Source: DASWUZ01 sp036401375 (lineage in GTDB: Bacteria; Acidobacteriota; Terriglobia; Terriglobales; Acidobacteriaceae). From it: a stretch of 64,000 nucleotides of DNA. A model generated the notes under the pieces. The model was not told the DNA's origin, searched no databases, and was given only the letters and a program-made list of their open reading frames with translations. A program made the translations under genes and the position numbers. Below, in pieces: positions 44,077 through 54,385 of this stretch. The DNA is taken from contig DASWVB010000002.1 in the NCBI GenBank assembly GCA_036401375.1, forward strand, positions 1-64,000, read 5' to 3'. Each line of letters starts with the position of its first letter. Position 1 is the first letter of the stretch.

Positions 44077-45924
44077 TTACCAGCTGATTCTGAGCAGAGA
44101 GAGCGATGGCCGAGGGAGTGAGATCTGCAGCTGGAGTGCGCCGCTTTTGACGGTCAGGGTCTGTGCTGGAGAGAGCAGCTGCAGCTGTCCGGCATGCTCC
44201 AGACTGGTATATTGCGCGGGGGATGGCTGCCGGGGTGAACCCATCCGCTGCCATTCGGTGAAGGAGTTGCTGTGGTCCTGATCGATGCGGTACTGGCGGA
44301 GGGTGACTGTGCGGGCGCCGGCGTCGAGCCCACGTATCGTCAACTCAACGGGTGCGGAGGGGGCTGGAAGCACGTCATCCTGGTAGTTCCACAGCAGGAT
44401 GTCAAGTTGATGGCCGCTGCGGGTGGCGAGTCCGTCCACATCAGCTGCTGTCACTACTCCCGAGGCTTGCATGCCGGAGAGCGGTACAGCCTCACTGCTC
44501 TCGAGCGAGACGCGCTCTCCGCCCATCATGCCGAACATCCGAAAGGCGTTCAGCACGGGCTTGTCGATGCCGTTGGTGGCAAGCTCGCGCAGCCCCTCGA
44601 AGTAGGGCTGGTCGTCGAACTGAAAGGACCAGGTAACGGCGCCCTGGAAGACGACGCCGTCCTGTTTCGCGAGCTCGTAGATGCTCTTCCAGACCACGGC
44701 TGTATAGGTCGGGAAGAGCGGGCCGTTGCGGTAGGCATTCTGGGGATTGCCCCTGGCGCTGCAGGCGGCGCAGCCCTCCGGATCGCTCTCGCCGAGGATG
44801 ATCGGGGTGTGCTGCCACTCGGGGAAGCCGGCTACAGTCCTGAAGCCGCGATCGATGGCGTTGAGCTGGTTCGTGAGGCCCATCCTGACGTGCCCATCCA
44901 CCATCTTTGGGGCGCCCTTGGGATGAAAGCTGATGAAGCTTAGCGGTGCGCCCGCGGCGCCGGTGGCGGCGTTGTTGCCGCGCGCGCAGTGCTCGAGGAA
45001 GAGGCGCAGGAACTCCGCTGCCTTGTCGCCGGCCGGCCCGGTGCTCTCTGGGCCGCCGATCTTCGCGCCGGGCAGCGCCCGCAGCACGGCGTCGGCGCTG
45101 TAGTCGTATAGCTTCATGTACTCTTCTGGAGTTCCGTGCCAGTAGGCGATGTCGGGCTCGTTCCAAACCTCCCAGAGCCAGGTGCGGACCTCCGCCTCAC
45201 CGTACCGGTCGCGCAGATGGCTGGTGAAGGCGTAGACCAGCTTCGCCCAGCGCTCATAGTCTTTGGGAGGATAGCTCCAGCCGGTAAAGACGCTGCCATC
45301 GGGGAAGTTGTGGCGGTAGGGCTCAGGGTGAGTCGACATGGCCTCGGGCATAAACCCGAGCTCGACGAGCGGCCGCACTCCGGCTGCCTTATAGGCGTCG
45401 AAGATGCGGTCGACGATCGTCCAGCTATAGACCGGATTGCCGTTTGTGTCTTCGGTATAGGCGTTGGTCGAGCCCCACTTGAGGCTGCCCTCGCCGTCGC
45501 CGGTGGTGAAGAGGTTGTGGGTGCGGATGTATACGGGGACGGCGGGGTCGATGGCGGCCAATTCGCGGAGGAGCTTCATCCCGTGGGGCGAGTAGGTGTA
45601 GTTGGGTTCGTCGTAGCCGAAGTAGTTCCAGATGGGCGGGAGCGGGCCCTGGCTGGCTGCGGCGTCGACGGTGATCGTCACTGCTTTCGGCGCTGGCTGG
45701 GGTTTGGGAATCTGCGCCGGCGTTGTGGTGGGAGTTGAGAGCGCGAGAGCTAGCAAAATCGCCAGGAGGGCTGGACGGGCCGGTCGTTCCAGTGCTGGAC
45801 GGGGCTCATGCAGAGATTTCGAACGCGGGGCACTGTCCGCCATCGCAAGCTGCCGGGCGGCGGGCGCCTGGGTCCGGGGACTTAGTGGTCGAGTGTCTGA
45901 GAGGCTGCAGGGCTCAGGGTTCAT
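44077..45924 (-). CDS. Exported GH39-type glycoside hydrolase
   Basis: About 615 residues, with an uncharged hydrophobic export segment ALLAILLALALS after a long polar head of about 45 residues. The (beta/alpha)8 domain has LWEVWNEPDIAYW with the acid/base Glu and IILGESDPEGC with the nucleophile Glu, as in GH39 beta-xylosidases and alpha-L-iduronidases. A beta-sandwich follows. It cleaves a plant or microbial glycan; the substrate is not visible. Starts at 45924 and 45843 are both possible; I chose the first. It is divergent from ridA. Confidence 0.8.
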   Translation of the reverse strand: MNPEPCSLSDTRPLSPRTQAPAARQLAMADSAPRSKSLHEPRPALERPARPALLAILLALALSTPTTTPAQIPKPQPAPKAVTITVDAAASQGPLPPIWNYFGYDEPNYTYSPHGMKLLRELAAIDPAVPVYIRTHNLFTTGDGEGSLKWGSTNAYTEDTNGNPVYSWTIVDRIFDAYKAAGVRPLVELGFMPEAMSTHPEPYRHNFPDGSVFTGWSYPPKDYERWAKLVYAFTSHLRDRYGEAEVRTWLWEVWNEPDIAYWHGTPEEYMKLYDYSADAVLRALPGAKIGGPESTGPAGDKAAEFLRLFLEHCARGNNAATGAAGAPLSFISFHPKGAPKMVDGHVRMGLTNQLNAIDRGFRTVAGFPEWQHTPIILGESDPEGCAACSARGNPQNAYRNGPLFPTYTAVVWKSIYELAKQDGVVFQGAVTWSFQFDDQPYFEGLRELATNGIDKPVLNAFRMFGMMGGERVSLESSEAVPLSGMQASGVVTAADVDGLATRSGHQLDILLWNYQDDVLPAPSAPVELTIRGLDAGARTVTLRQYRIDQDHSNSFTEWQRMGSPRQPSPAQYTSLEHAGQLQLLSPAQTLTVKSGALQLQISLPRPSLSLLRISW

Positions 45925-46049
45925 GGGAACTTCGATTATCGCCCTCGAGGCTGGAGCTGAACAGCGAGGACGCCCGGTCGAGCAGTGTGGCAACGGTCGG
46001 ACCTGCCTCTGTCGCGGTGCTCGATGGGGCGAAGACGTAGAATTGCCGC

Positions 46050-46457
46050 ATGTATCTGAGCGAGAAAGTGGCAGTGAAGACGAGCAAGGCGCCGGCCGCG
46101 ATCGGGCCCTATTCACAGGCGGTGAGGGTCGGCGATCTGCTCTTCACCTCAGGGCAGGTCGCGCTTGATCCTGCGTCGGGGCAGCTTGTGCCGGGCGGTA
46201 TTGAGGAGCAGACCACGCGGGTGATGGAGAACTTGCAGGCCGTGCTCGAGGCTGCGGGCGCAGACCTCACTTGCGTGGTGAAGACGGTGGTCTTCCTGAG
46301 GTCGATGGGGGATTTTGCAGCAATGAACGAGGTCTACGCCCGCTACCTGGCGCCGGAGGGAGTTGTGGCACCGGCGCGTTCGACGATTGCGGTTGCAGGG
46401 CTGCCGAAGGATGCACTGGTCGAGGTTGAGGCCATTGCTGCGCTTCCCGCGCGGTGA
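46050..46457 (+). CDS. ridA: RidA family enamine/imine deaminase
   Basis: A 135-residue YjgF/YER057c/UK114 protein. It has APAAIGPYSQAVRVGDLLFTSG, the VVKTVVFLRSM segment with the family Arg, and the end APARSTIAVAGLPKDALVEVEA. RidA hydrolyses reactive enamines made by PLP enzymes such as threonine dehydratase and protects them. Divergent from the glycosidase. It may share a transcript with msrB downstream, 144 bases away. Confidence 0.94.
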   Translation: MYLSEKVAVKTSKAPAAIGPYSQAVRVGDLLFTSGQVALDPASGQLVPGGIEEQTTRVMENLQAVLEAAGADLTCVVKTVVFLRSMGDFAAMNEVYARYLAPEGVVAPARSTIAVAGLPKDALVEVEAIAALPAR

Positions 46458-46561
46458 AGGGCTCGCATGATTGTGAGTGGCCGCCCCGCAGGAAACCAAG
46501 TTGGGTCGAGCGGCGCGCCAGCGTCATCTAACAGGTGTCAGGTTTTTCGTGCGCGGAACTT

Positions 46562-46591
46562 AGCGGGCGGAAACAGAGCGGGCGGAAACAG
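46562..46591. repeat. Perfect 15-bp tandem duplication upstream of msrB
   Basis: agcgggcggaaacag occurs twice head to tail (46562-46576, 46577-46591). The second copy abuts the msrB ribosome-binding site. Confidence 0.92.
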
Positions 46592-46601
46592 GAGAAGAAG
46601 A

Positions 46602-47021
46602 GTGGCCGATTTGGACGCGGGCAAGCTGGAGAAGATTCAGAAGACAGATGCGGAATGGAAGGCGGAGCTCACTCCCGAGCAGTATTACGTCACGCGGCAG
46701 AAGGGGACAGAGCCGGCGTTTTCAGGAGCGCTCTATCGCAACCATGCCGATGGAGATTACCACTGCGTTGCGTGCGGAGCGGCGCTCTTCAAGTCGGACG
46801 CGAAGTTCGAGTCGGGGAGTGGATGGCCGAGCTTCTACACGCCGGTGAGTCCCGACGCGGTTGAGAGCCATGAAGACAACACCTACGGAATGCGCCGGGT
46901 CGAATCGACGTGCGCGCGGTGCGGTGCGCATCTGGGCCACGTCTTTCCGGACGGACCAAAGCCAACCGGGCTGCGCTATTGCATCAACTCCGCCGCGTTG
47001 AAGTTTGAGAAGACGGAGTAG
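46602..47021 (+). CDS. msrB: Peptide-methionine (R)-S-oxide reductase
   Basis: A 139-residue repair enzyme that reduces methionine-R-sulfoxide in proteins. Zinc cysteines are in CVACG and CARCG, the active Cys in LRYCINSAAL, and GSGWPSFY and GHVFPDGP are the substrate pocket. The frame is open to 46467, but the GTG at 46602 has the site aggagaagaa and the family start (DAGKLEKIQKTDAEW). No MsrA is fused or adjacent. A strong terminator follows. Confidence 0.95.
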   Translation: MADLDAGKLEKIQKTDAEWKAELTPEQYYVTRQKGTEPAFSGALYRNHADGDYHCVACGAALFKSDAKFESGSGWPSFYTPVSPDAVESHEDNTYGMRRVESTCARCGAHLGHVFPDGPKPTGLRYCINSAALKFEKTE

Positions 47022-47128
47022 TCTCGCTCCCTGGCGCGTCTTGCCTGCTTTTAAAGACGCTAGGACCTCGGATTTGCGTGGCCTTTCGCGAATGCGCGGC
47101 TTGCGACGGAGCTCTACGAGTGAAAGCA

Positions 47129-47168
47129 GCAAAGAAAGAGGTCCCGCGAACGGGACCTCTTTCTTTGC
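47129..47168 (+). terminator. Bidirectional terminator between msrB and rpmB
   Basis: A perfect 18-bp stem (gcaaagaaagaggtcccg, 47129-47146) with a cgaa loop and its complement (47151-47168); A/T-rich flanks on both sides of the stem base fit use on both strands. Confidence 0.92.
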
Positions 47169-47243
47169 CTGGTACTTGTATTCCGGTAGCAGGTAGTGGT
47201 CGCAGGCAGGGACACCGGGAGCGTAGAACGCCGACCGCCAGTG

Positions 47244-47432
47244 CTACGCCTTGACTACCTTGCCGGCCTTGATGCAGCTGGTGCAGACCCGAATGCGCCT
47301 GGTTCCACCCTCGACCTTGGCCTTGACTGGACGGAGATTCACGTTCCAGCGCCGGCGGGTGACGTTATGAGCGTGCGAGATGTTGTTGCCGAACTGCGGG
47401 CCTTTGCCGCAGAGGTTGCATACCTGTGCCAT
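47244..47432 (-). CDS. rpmB: 50S ribosomal protein L28
   Basis: A 62-residue ribosomal protein: MAQVCNLCGKGPQFGNN, then SHAHNVTRRRWNVNL, and RVCTSCIKAGKV. It carries two C-x2-C pairs, the zinc-binding (C+) form. The ATG at 47432 has a GGAG site; the frame is open further up but not related. A candidate promoter lies about 110 bases upstream. Confidence 0.97.
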   Translation of the reverse strand: MAQVCNLCGKGPQFGNNISHAHNVTRRRWNVNLRPVKAKVEGGTRRIRVCTSCIKAGKVVKA

Positions 47433-47537
47433 GACTTGCTCCAGACTGTTGTGTTTTGCCGGTGAATCAGAGGATCCGGAATGACCTCTCAACGCGAGCA
47501 GGCGCAGTCGACGAAATCGCTCTCTTGACGAGTCTTC

Positions 47538-47567
47538 AGTCTATCTGAACCGCCTCTCGGGTAGCAA
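47538..47567 (-). promoter_or_regulatory. Candidate rpmB promoter
   Basis: On the minus strand: TTGCTA (47562-47567), an 18-base spacer and TAGACT (47538-47543), each four of six to consensus, about 105 bases before the L28 start. Confidence 0.4.
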
Positions 47568-47657
47568 ATTACCTTGCTTCGCTCTTGAGGGCGAGCACAT
47601 CCGATGATCGGTTGGCCGCCTCCCGGAACACGAGTCCTCATCCGCGCGTACCATTCA

Positions 47658-47693
47658 GGTCAACCTGAATGAACCGGTCAACCTGGATGCCGA
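47658..47693. repeat. 18-bp tandem duplication at the propeller-gene start
   Basis: ggtcaacctgaatg (47658) recurs as ggtcaacctggatg (47676), period 18. Each copy carries an in-frame ATG, giving two possible starts six codons apart (47669 and 47687). Confidence 0.85.
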
Positions 47694-48571
47694 CTCAATC
47701 GCCCGTGCTGAAGATTGCCATGGTTATGTGGCTGGCTGCGGCAGCGGTGGCTTTCATCGCCGCACAGAGGGCGGCAGGGCCGGAGGAGTTCTCTGACCCG
47801 CGAACTGTGACCATCAAGGGCTATTCCGGCGATGCGATGGAGCCCTTCCTGAGCCGCGACGGCAGGTACCTCTTCTTCAACAACCTGAACGACCCGAGCG
47901 TAAATACGGACCTGTACTGGGCGGAGCGAATCGACGACCTTACGTTCCAGTTCAAGGGCGAGGTGGGCGGTGTGAACACGCCGGCGCTGGAAGGCGTGGC
48001 CTCGATGGACCGGGCGGGAGCTTTCTACTTCATCTCGCCGCGAAGTTATGACCGGACCGCATCCACCATATACCGGGGCAGATTCGAGGCGGGGAGTGTG
48101 TCGGGCGTCGGGTTGGTTCCGGGCGTATCGTCTGGCAGGCCGGGGATCGTCAACTTTGACGCAGAGATCAGCGCTGACGGGGAGACGCTCTACTTCGTCG
48201 AGAGCCAGTTTGACCGGCACGGACACCCTCGTAACGCGAAGATCCTCTTTGCCCGGCGCAGCGGCGATGCTTTTATTCGTGCGGGGGAGAGCGATCGCGT
48301 GATGCAGTCGATCAACAGCAGAGCTCTGAACTACGCGCCTGCGACGAGCGCGTCCGGGCTTGAGATCTTCTTTACGCGGGTCGATTTCATGGGCCCGGCG
48401 ATCTACTCCGCCAGCCGTGCGGATACGGGATCGCCGTTTGGGCCTCCGCGCAAGATCGAGGCGATCAGCGGATTTGTCGAGGCGCCGACCATTTCGCCTG
48501 ATGGACGGTCGCTCTATTACCATCGGAAGGAGGGCGGACACTTCGTGATCTGCAGGGTTACGCGGGAATAG
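47669..48571 (+). CDS. Exported WD40-like (PD40) beta-propeller protein
   Basis: A 300-residue protein with an N-terminal hydrophobic export segment (about 13-32, IAMVMWLAAAAVAFIAAQ). The rest is repeated blades of the TolB/PD40 type: EPFLSRDGRYLFF, DAEISADGETLYFV and EAPTISPDGRSLYYHR. Such propellers bind other proteins or ligands in the periplasm. The same motif set is found in exported sensor-like proteins; role unknown. Start may be 47669 or 47687. It lies 228 bases before rplU. Confidence 0.75.
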   Translation: MNRSTWMPTQSPVLKIAMVMWLAAAAVAFIAAQRAAGPEEFSDPRTVTIKGYSGDAMEPFLSRDGRYLFFNNLNDPSVNTDLYWAERIDDLTFQFKGEVGGVNTPALEGVASMDRAGAFYFISPRSYDRTASTIYRGRFEAGSVSGVGLVPGVSSGRPGIVNFDAEISADGETLYFVESQFDRHGHPRNAKILFARRSGDAFIRAGESDRVMQSINSRALNYAPATSASGLEIFFTRVDFMGPAIYSASRADTGSPFGPPRKIEAISGFVEAPTISPDGRSLYYHRKEGGHFVICRVTRE

Positions 48572-48592
48572 GGAGGCGCGTGGCGCAGTTGG

Positions 48593-48621
48593 TTGACCTC
48601 GCGGCGGGCGGCAGATAGAAT
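48593..48621 (+). promoter_or_regulatory. Candidate rplU-rpmA promoter
   Basis: TTGACC (48593-48598), a 17-base spacer and TAGAAT (48616-48621), each five of six to consensus. A leader of about 170 bases would follow before rplU. Confidence 0.65.
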
Positions 48622-48799
48622 TGTCTAGTTTGGCGATTCGTCCTGCTGCCCCGCACCTCACTGGGGCGCACACGGGCCGATCGGCTCACCTGGAAGACAG
48701 AAGATGCGGGTTTGAGCGCAGCGCGCCAGGCGAAGCATGGTTTCCGACCAGACTCTCATACGTTAGGAAGTGCCTGCGGGACGGGGCGCTGGAGGATTT

Positions 48800-49132
48800 A
48801 TGTACGCCGTCATTCGTACCGGTGGTAAACAGTACCGTGTCGCGCCGGGCGACGTGGTCAAGATCGAGAAGTCGCCTGCTGACGAGAGCGCGACTCTCGA
48901 GTTCAACGAAGTGCTGGCGTTCTCCGGTGAGGCCGGGTCATTTGCCAAGTTTGAGAGCGCGAAGGTGCTTGCAACGGTTGTGAATGAGGGTCGCGCGCCA
49001 AAGATCCTGGTGTTTCATTACAAGCGGAAGAAGCAGTACAAGAAGCTGCAGGGACACCGGCAGTCCTTCACCGAGATTCGCATCAACGAGATCCAGGTGG
49101 ACGGCACGTCTTACGGCGCGGAGAAGAAGTAG
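48800..49132 (+). CDS. rplU: 50S ribosomal protein L21
   Basis: A 110-residue ribosomal protein: MYAVIRTGGKQYRVAPGDVV, then VFHYKRKKQYKKLQGHRQ and the FTEIRINEI end. The ATG at 48800 has GGAGG seven bases upstream; a GTG at 48770 opens the frame but adds a non-family lead. It is followed by rpmA after 68 bases, the usual order. Confidence 0.97.
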   Translation: MYAVIRTGGKQYRVAPGDVVKIEKSPADESATLEFNEVLAFSGEAGSFAKFESAKVLATVVNEGRAPKILVFHYKRKKQYKKLQGHRQSFTEIRINEIQVDGTSYGAEKK

Positions 49133-49200
49133 CGCGGCCGAGGTCGGCCAGAATCGATAAAATCTGCAGGGAGTTATGCTCCCGCATGTGAGGACTTGAG

Positions 49201-49479
49201 ATGGCACATAAAAAAGGTTTAGGCAGCTCGAAAAATGGCCGCGACTCGAATGCACAGCGGCTCGGAATCAAGGCAGGGGACGGCCAGACGGTTACGGGCG
49301 GGTCGATCATCGTCCGGCAGCGCGGCACCAGGCACAAGCCGGGTCTGAACGTCGGCCGGGGCAAGGACGACACGCTCTTCGCGAAGATCACCGGAAAGGT
49401 GAAGTTCATCGACCGCGGGAAGTTTGGGCGCTTTGTGGCGATCCAGGCGCTGCCGGAAGAGACGGTCGCAGCTAACTAG
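49201..49479 (+). CDS. rpmA: 50S ribosomal protein L27
   Basis: A 92-residue protein starting MAHKKGLGSSKNGRDSNAQR, then LGIKAGDGQTV and IVRQRGTRHKPG. Its N-terminus reaches the peptidyl-transferase centre. The obg gene that often follows is absent here; a strong terminator comes next. Confidence 0.98.
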   Translation: MAHKKGLGSSKNGRDSNAQRLGIKAGDGQTVTGGSIIVRQRGTRHKPGLNVGRGKDDTLFAKITGKVKFIDRGKFGRFVAIQALPEETVAAN

Positions 49480-49550
49480 CTGGGTGCCGGGGGAGTCCTG
49501 CGGAGTCGCCGGGCCTGCGTGTTCTGCGGGAATTATTGAAGACGGTATGA

Positions 49551-49596
49551 AGCGCAGGGGCCGAGTCGATCGCCGACTTGGCCCCTGCGCTTTTTG
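49551..49596 (+). terminator. Rho-independent terminator after rpmA
   Basis: An 18-base stem (49551-49568 with 49574-49591) with one G.T pair, a five-base loop and T5. It ends the rplU-rpmA transcript. Confidence 0.93.
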
Positions 49597-49664
49597 TTGC
49601 GCTAAGGCGTAAGACTGCGTCAGACGTGAGGCGGGGCTGCCGGGGCTTGGCTGATCGGGGCGTG

Positions 49665-50552
49665 TTAGTCGGCGTGGTTCATTGCGTTCTTGCTGAGCAT
49701 CTTGTCGACCACTCCCTCAACGTCCTGGAGGAAGAACTGGCTGGTGGATCCGACGGCGACCTGGGGTGAGGCGTGTCCGAGGGCGGTAGCGATCTCGTTC
49801 CAGCGCATCAGGGGCGAGCTCATGGGCAGGGTCAGCGGCTTGCGCTCGCGCTCGGGGATGACGAAGTAGGCCGTCCAGATGAGAAGAACGGCAGTTCCGG
49901 CGACCGCAGCGACTACGTTCGCAACGGTAGTGAGTGTCTTGCTGGTGCCGAGGCTGAACGCGGAAGTCAGAAAGTCGGTGACGGCCATGCAGCCGAATCC
50001 GAGGCCCACGCCGAAAGCGCGGCAGCGGTATGAGAGACCGAGAGAGTGCACGGAGAAGGCGAGCAGAGCGACCAGGCACAGCTCCATGATGCTGACGCCG
50101 CGCATCAAATCGACGCTGGCCACCATGATCTTGCCGCCTTTAAAGCCTGCCGGCAGTGCGCCCGCTGAAAAGCCCACAATGACAGATATGGTCCCGGCCC
50201 AGCGGAACGCCATTAGACCCAGGCGGCTGATACCGGGCAGCGGGCTCATCACATGCTTGAACAGCTCCTGGATGACGAGGAAGATGGCCACGGCTTCGAC
50301 GATGTAGCAGATCCAGTACGAGTAGAAGTATGTCCTGTAGAGGAGGTGTCGCTCGACTCCTACGCGGTAGGAGTTCAGAAGCACAGTGAGCCCGACTCCA
50401 GTGGTGAGCCGGAGTATAAGGAAGTTTCGCAAGGACGGGAAGCGTAGCTGCTCCCCGGCGCGCAGGAAGGCCAGCAGAGCAAGCAGGGTGAATAGAGGCT
50501 CGGCGAAGGTGACGACGCTGATTACCGCATCCAAGTACGAATCGTGAGCCAT
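49665..50552 (-). CDS. Seven-TM membrane protein of unknown function
   Basis: About 295 residues with seven or so TM helices, starting MAHDSYLDAVISVV. A middle part with LYRTYFYSYWICYIVEA, followed by a VIQELFKHVMSPL segment, is a layout I associate with acidobacterial proteins of unknown role. The soluble tail of about 45 residues (LMRWNEIATALGH onward) is cytoplasmic by charge. The frame is also open from a GTG at 50660. It is convergent with the rpmA terminator and lies 180 bases from the small peptide gene. Confidence 0.6.
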   Translation of the reverse strand: MAHDSYLDAVISVVTFAEPLFTLLALLAFLRAGEQLRFPSLRNFLILRLTTGVGLTVLLNSYRVGVERHLLYRTYFYSYWICYIVEAVAIFLVIQELFKHVMSPLPGISRLGLMAFRWAGTISVIVGFSAGALPAGFKGGKIMVASVDLMRGVSIMELCLVALLAFSVHSLGLSYRCRAFGVGLGFGCMAVTDFLTSAFSLGTSKTLTTVANVVAAVAGTAVLLIWTAYFVIPERERKPLTLPMSSPLMRWNEIATALGHASPQVAVGSTSQFFLQDVEGVVDKMLSKNAMNHAD

Positions 50553-50733
50553 CGTGGGGAACCCGCCGATTCTGAGGATAGCCTGAATCCAAGCAAGACT
50601 CAACGAGAAACGTAAGAAGAACTGAGGCAACGCTCCGCCTGCGGCCTGAGCGAGGCTCACAGGCGGTCGGTGCTGCTGGGGAGTGGAGCTTAGCTCCGGC
50701 TGCCGGCAGCGTTAATCTTCTGAATCTGATCCG

Positions 50734-50925
50734 TTATTTGCCGCCACCAACACCGCAGGCATCAGGGTCGTCCGGTGGGCAAGAGGGAAACGGCCGGAAG
50801 GATACCTTTTTGATGGACGGCATGCTGTTTCCGGCATGCAGGGAGGCGGCGGGTTGGGAGTGGGTGCTGGCGGCGAGTCCTGCGAGCAAAGCGGCGGCTG
50901 CGAGAGGGCGAACTGCTAGTTTCAT
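50734..50925 (-). CDS. Small secreted peptide (63 residues, signal peptide)
   Basis: A basic start MKLAVRPLAAAALLAGLAAS, then a likely cleavage after THSQPA, leaving a peptide of about 35 residues rich in Pro, Asp and Gly, with two Cys in the segment SCPPDDPDACGVGGGK. GAGGTAA lies seven bases before the ATG, a good site. Nothing like modification enzymes or a transporter is beside it. The real role is unknown; the peptide could be a structural fragment or a signal. Confidence 0.55.
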   Translation of the reverse strand: MKLAVRPLAAAALLAGLAASTHSQPAASLHAGNSMPSIKKVSFRPFPSCPPDDPDACGVGGGK

Positions 50926-51148
50926 AGTAGTTACCTCAGTCTGGGGAATTTAGACAGTGGTTCTGACGCCTCTTCAAGCGTCGACTCAGTATAAGCCCAA
51001 TGTTTTCAACCGAAAGACGTTTTTTGCCGGATGTCAGAGATGCCACTGGGAAGAACGCGCTCAGGCGGAGGCCGGGGTGCTGCGGATGGGCGTCGCCGCG
51101 CGCGCTGTCGGGCTGCTTTCAAGCGCTAAAACAGCGCCCTACGCATGC

Positions 51149-51154
51149 TATAAT
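51149..51154 (+). promoter_or_regulatory. Candidate gyrB -10 (TATAAT)
   Basis: A perfect TATAAT, about 100 bases before the gyrB ATG. No good -35 is seen at the proper distance. Confidence 0.45.
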
Positions 51155-51202
51155 CGAGCTAGTTCTGGAGCCCCTAAGCTAAGCAATTTGAATCGCTTAT
51201 TG

Positions 51203-51237
51203 CCTCTACCGCCGAGGTCGAACGGCTTCGGTAGAGG
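51203..51237 (+). promoter_or_regulatory. Hairpin in the gyrB leader
   Basis: cctctaccg (51203-51211) pairs perfectly with cggtagagg (51229-51237) around a 17-base loop, ending 19 bases before the ATG and close to the CGGAG ribosome site. It may tune gyrB translation. Confidence 0.5.
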
Positions 51238-51256
51238 GCCTCCTGACCGGAGTTTC

Positions 51257-53890
<2,634 letters not shown>

Positions 53891-53908
53891 CGCCTGGCAC
53901 TGACTGGC

Positions 53909-54274
53909 GTGAGTCAAGTCTGGGCGGCGCGAGACGCCCGCGAATTGTCTCGCGCCGCCCGCGCCTTACTGGAAGACCCTGAGAGTGAGCTTGTTTTCAG
54001 CGCCATAAGCGTCTGGGAAGTGGCCATCAAAAGCCGGCAGGGTCGCGGGGACCTCTTACCTCAACCCGGGCTCCTGCGGCGGACCCTGTTAGACCATGGT
54101 CACGTCGAGCTGCCCTTGTCCGGCGATCACGCTCTTGCTCTCGGGGGGCCACCGCCGATCCACAAAGATCCTTTCGACCGCATGCTCGTGGCGCAGGCGA
54201 TCGCTGAGGGCATCACTTTGCTGACTGCGGACCCCACGGTCGCCAAGTATCCCGGGTCCATCCGCAGGATCTGA
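53909..54274 (+). pseudogene. 5'-truncated VapC-like PIN-domain toxin
   Basis: The 121-residue frame from a GTG right after gyrB matches PIN-domain toxins from about residue 13 onward: SVWEVAIKSRQGRG with the second acidic residue, KDPFDRMLVAQAIAEG with the third, and LLTADPTVAKY. The family start with the first catalytic Asp (a LLDTH motif) is missing: upstream in the same frame comes the gyrB stop. No antitoxin gene lies beside it. This looks like a decayed remnant without nuclease activity; a very short alternative start cannot restore the motif. Confidence 0.7.
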
Positions 54275-54385
54275 TCGGGCCCCCGCTGAATGCGCTACTC
54301 AACCTGCTGTTTAATTGGATCAATCAGGCGCAGAAGCCAACGGTAATCGCCGACGTACTCCGTTTCGCCGCACGGATCACAAGCC

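Larger units (their letters stand above)
50926..51256. other. Divergent region upstream of gyrB, 331 bp
   Basis: Carries the gyrB -10 (51149-51154), a 9-bp hairpin (51203-51237) next to the gyrB ribosome site, and presumably the promoter for the small peptide on the other strand. The gyrB frame is open through it but shows no family signal. Confidence 0.6.
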
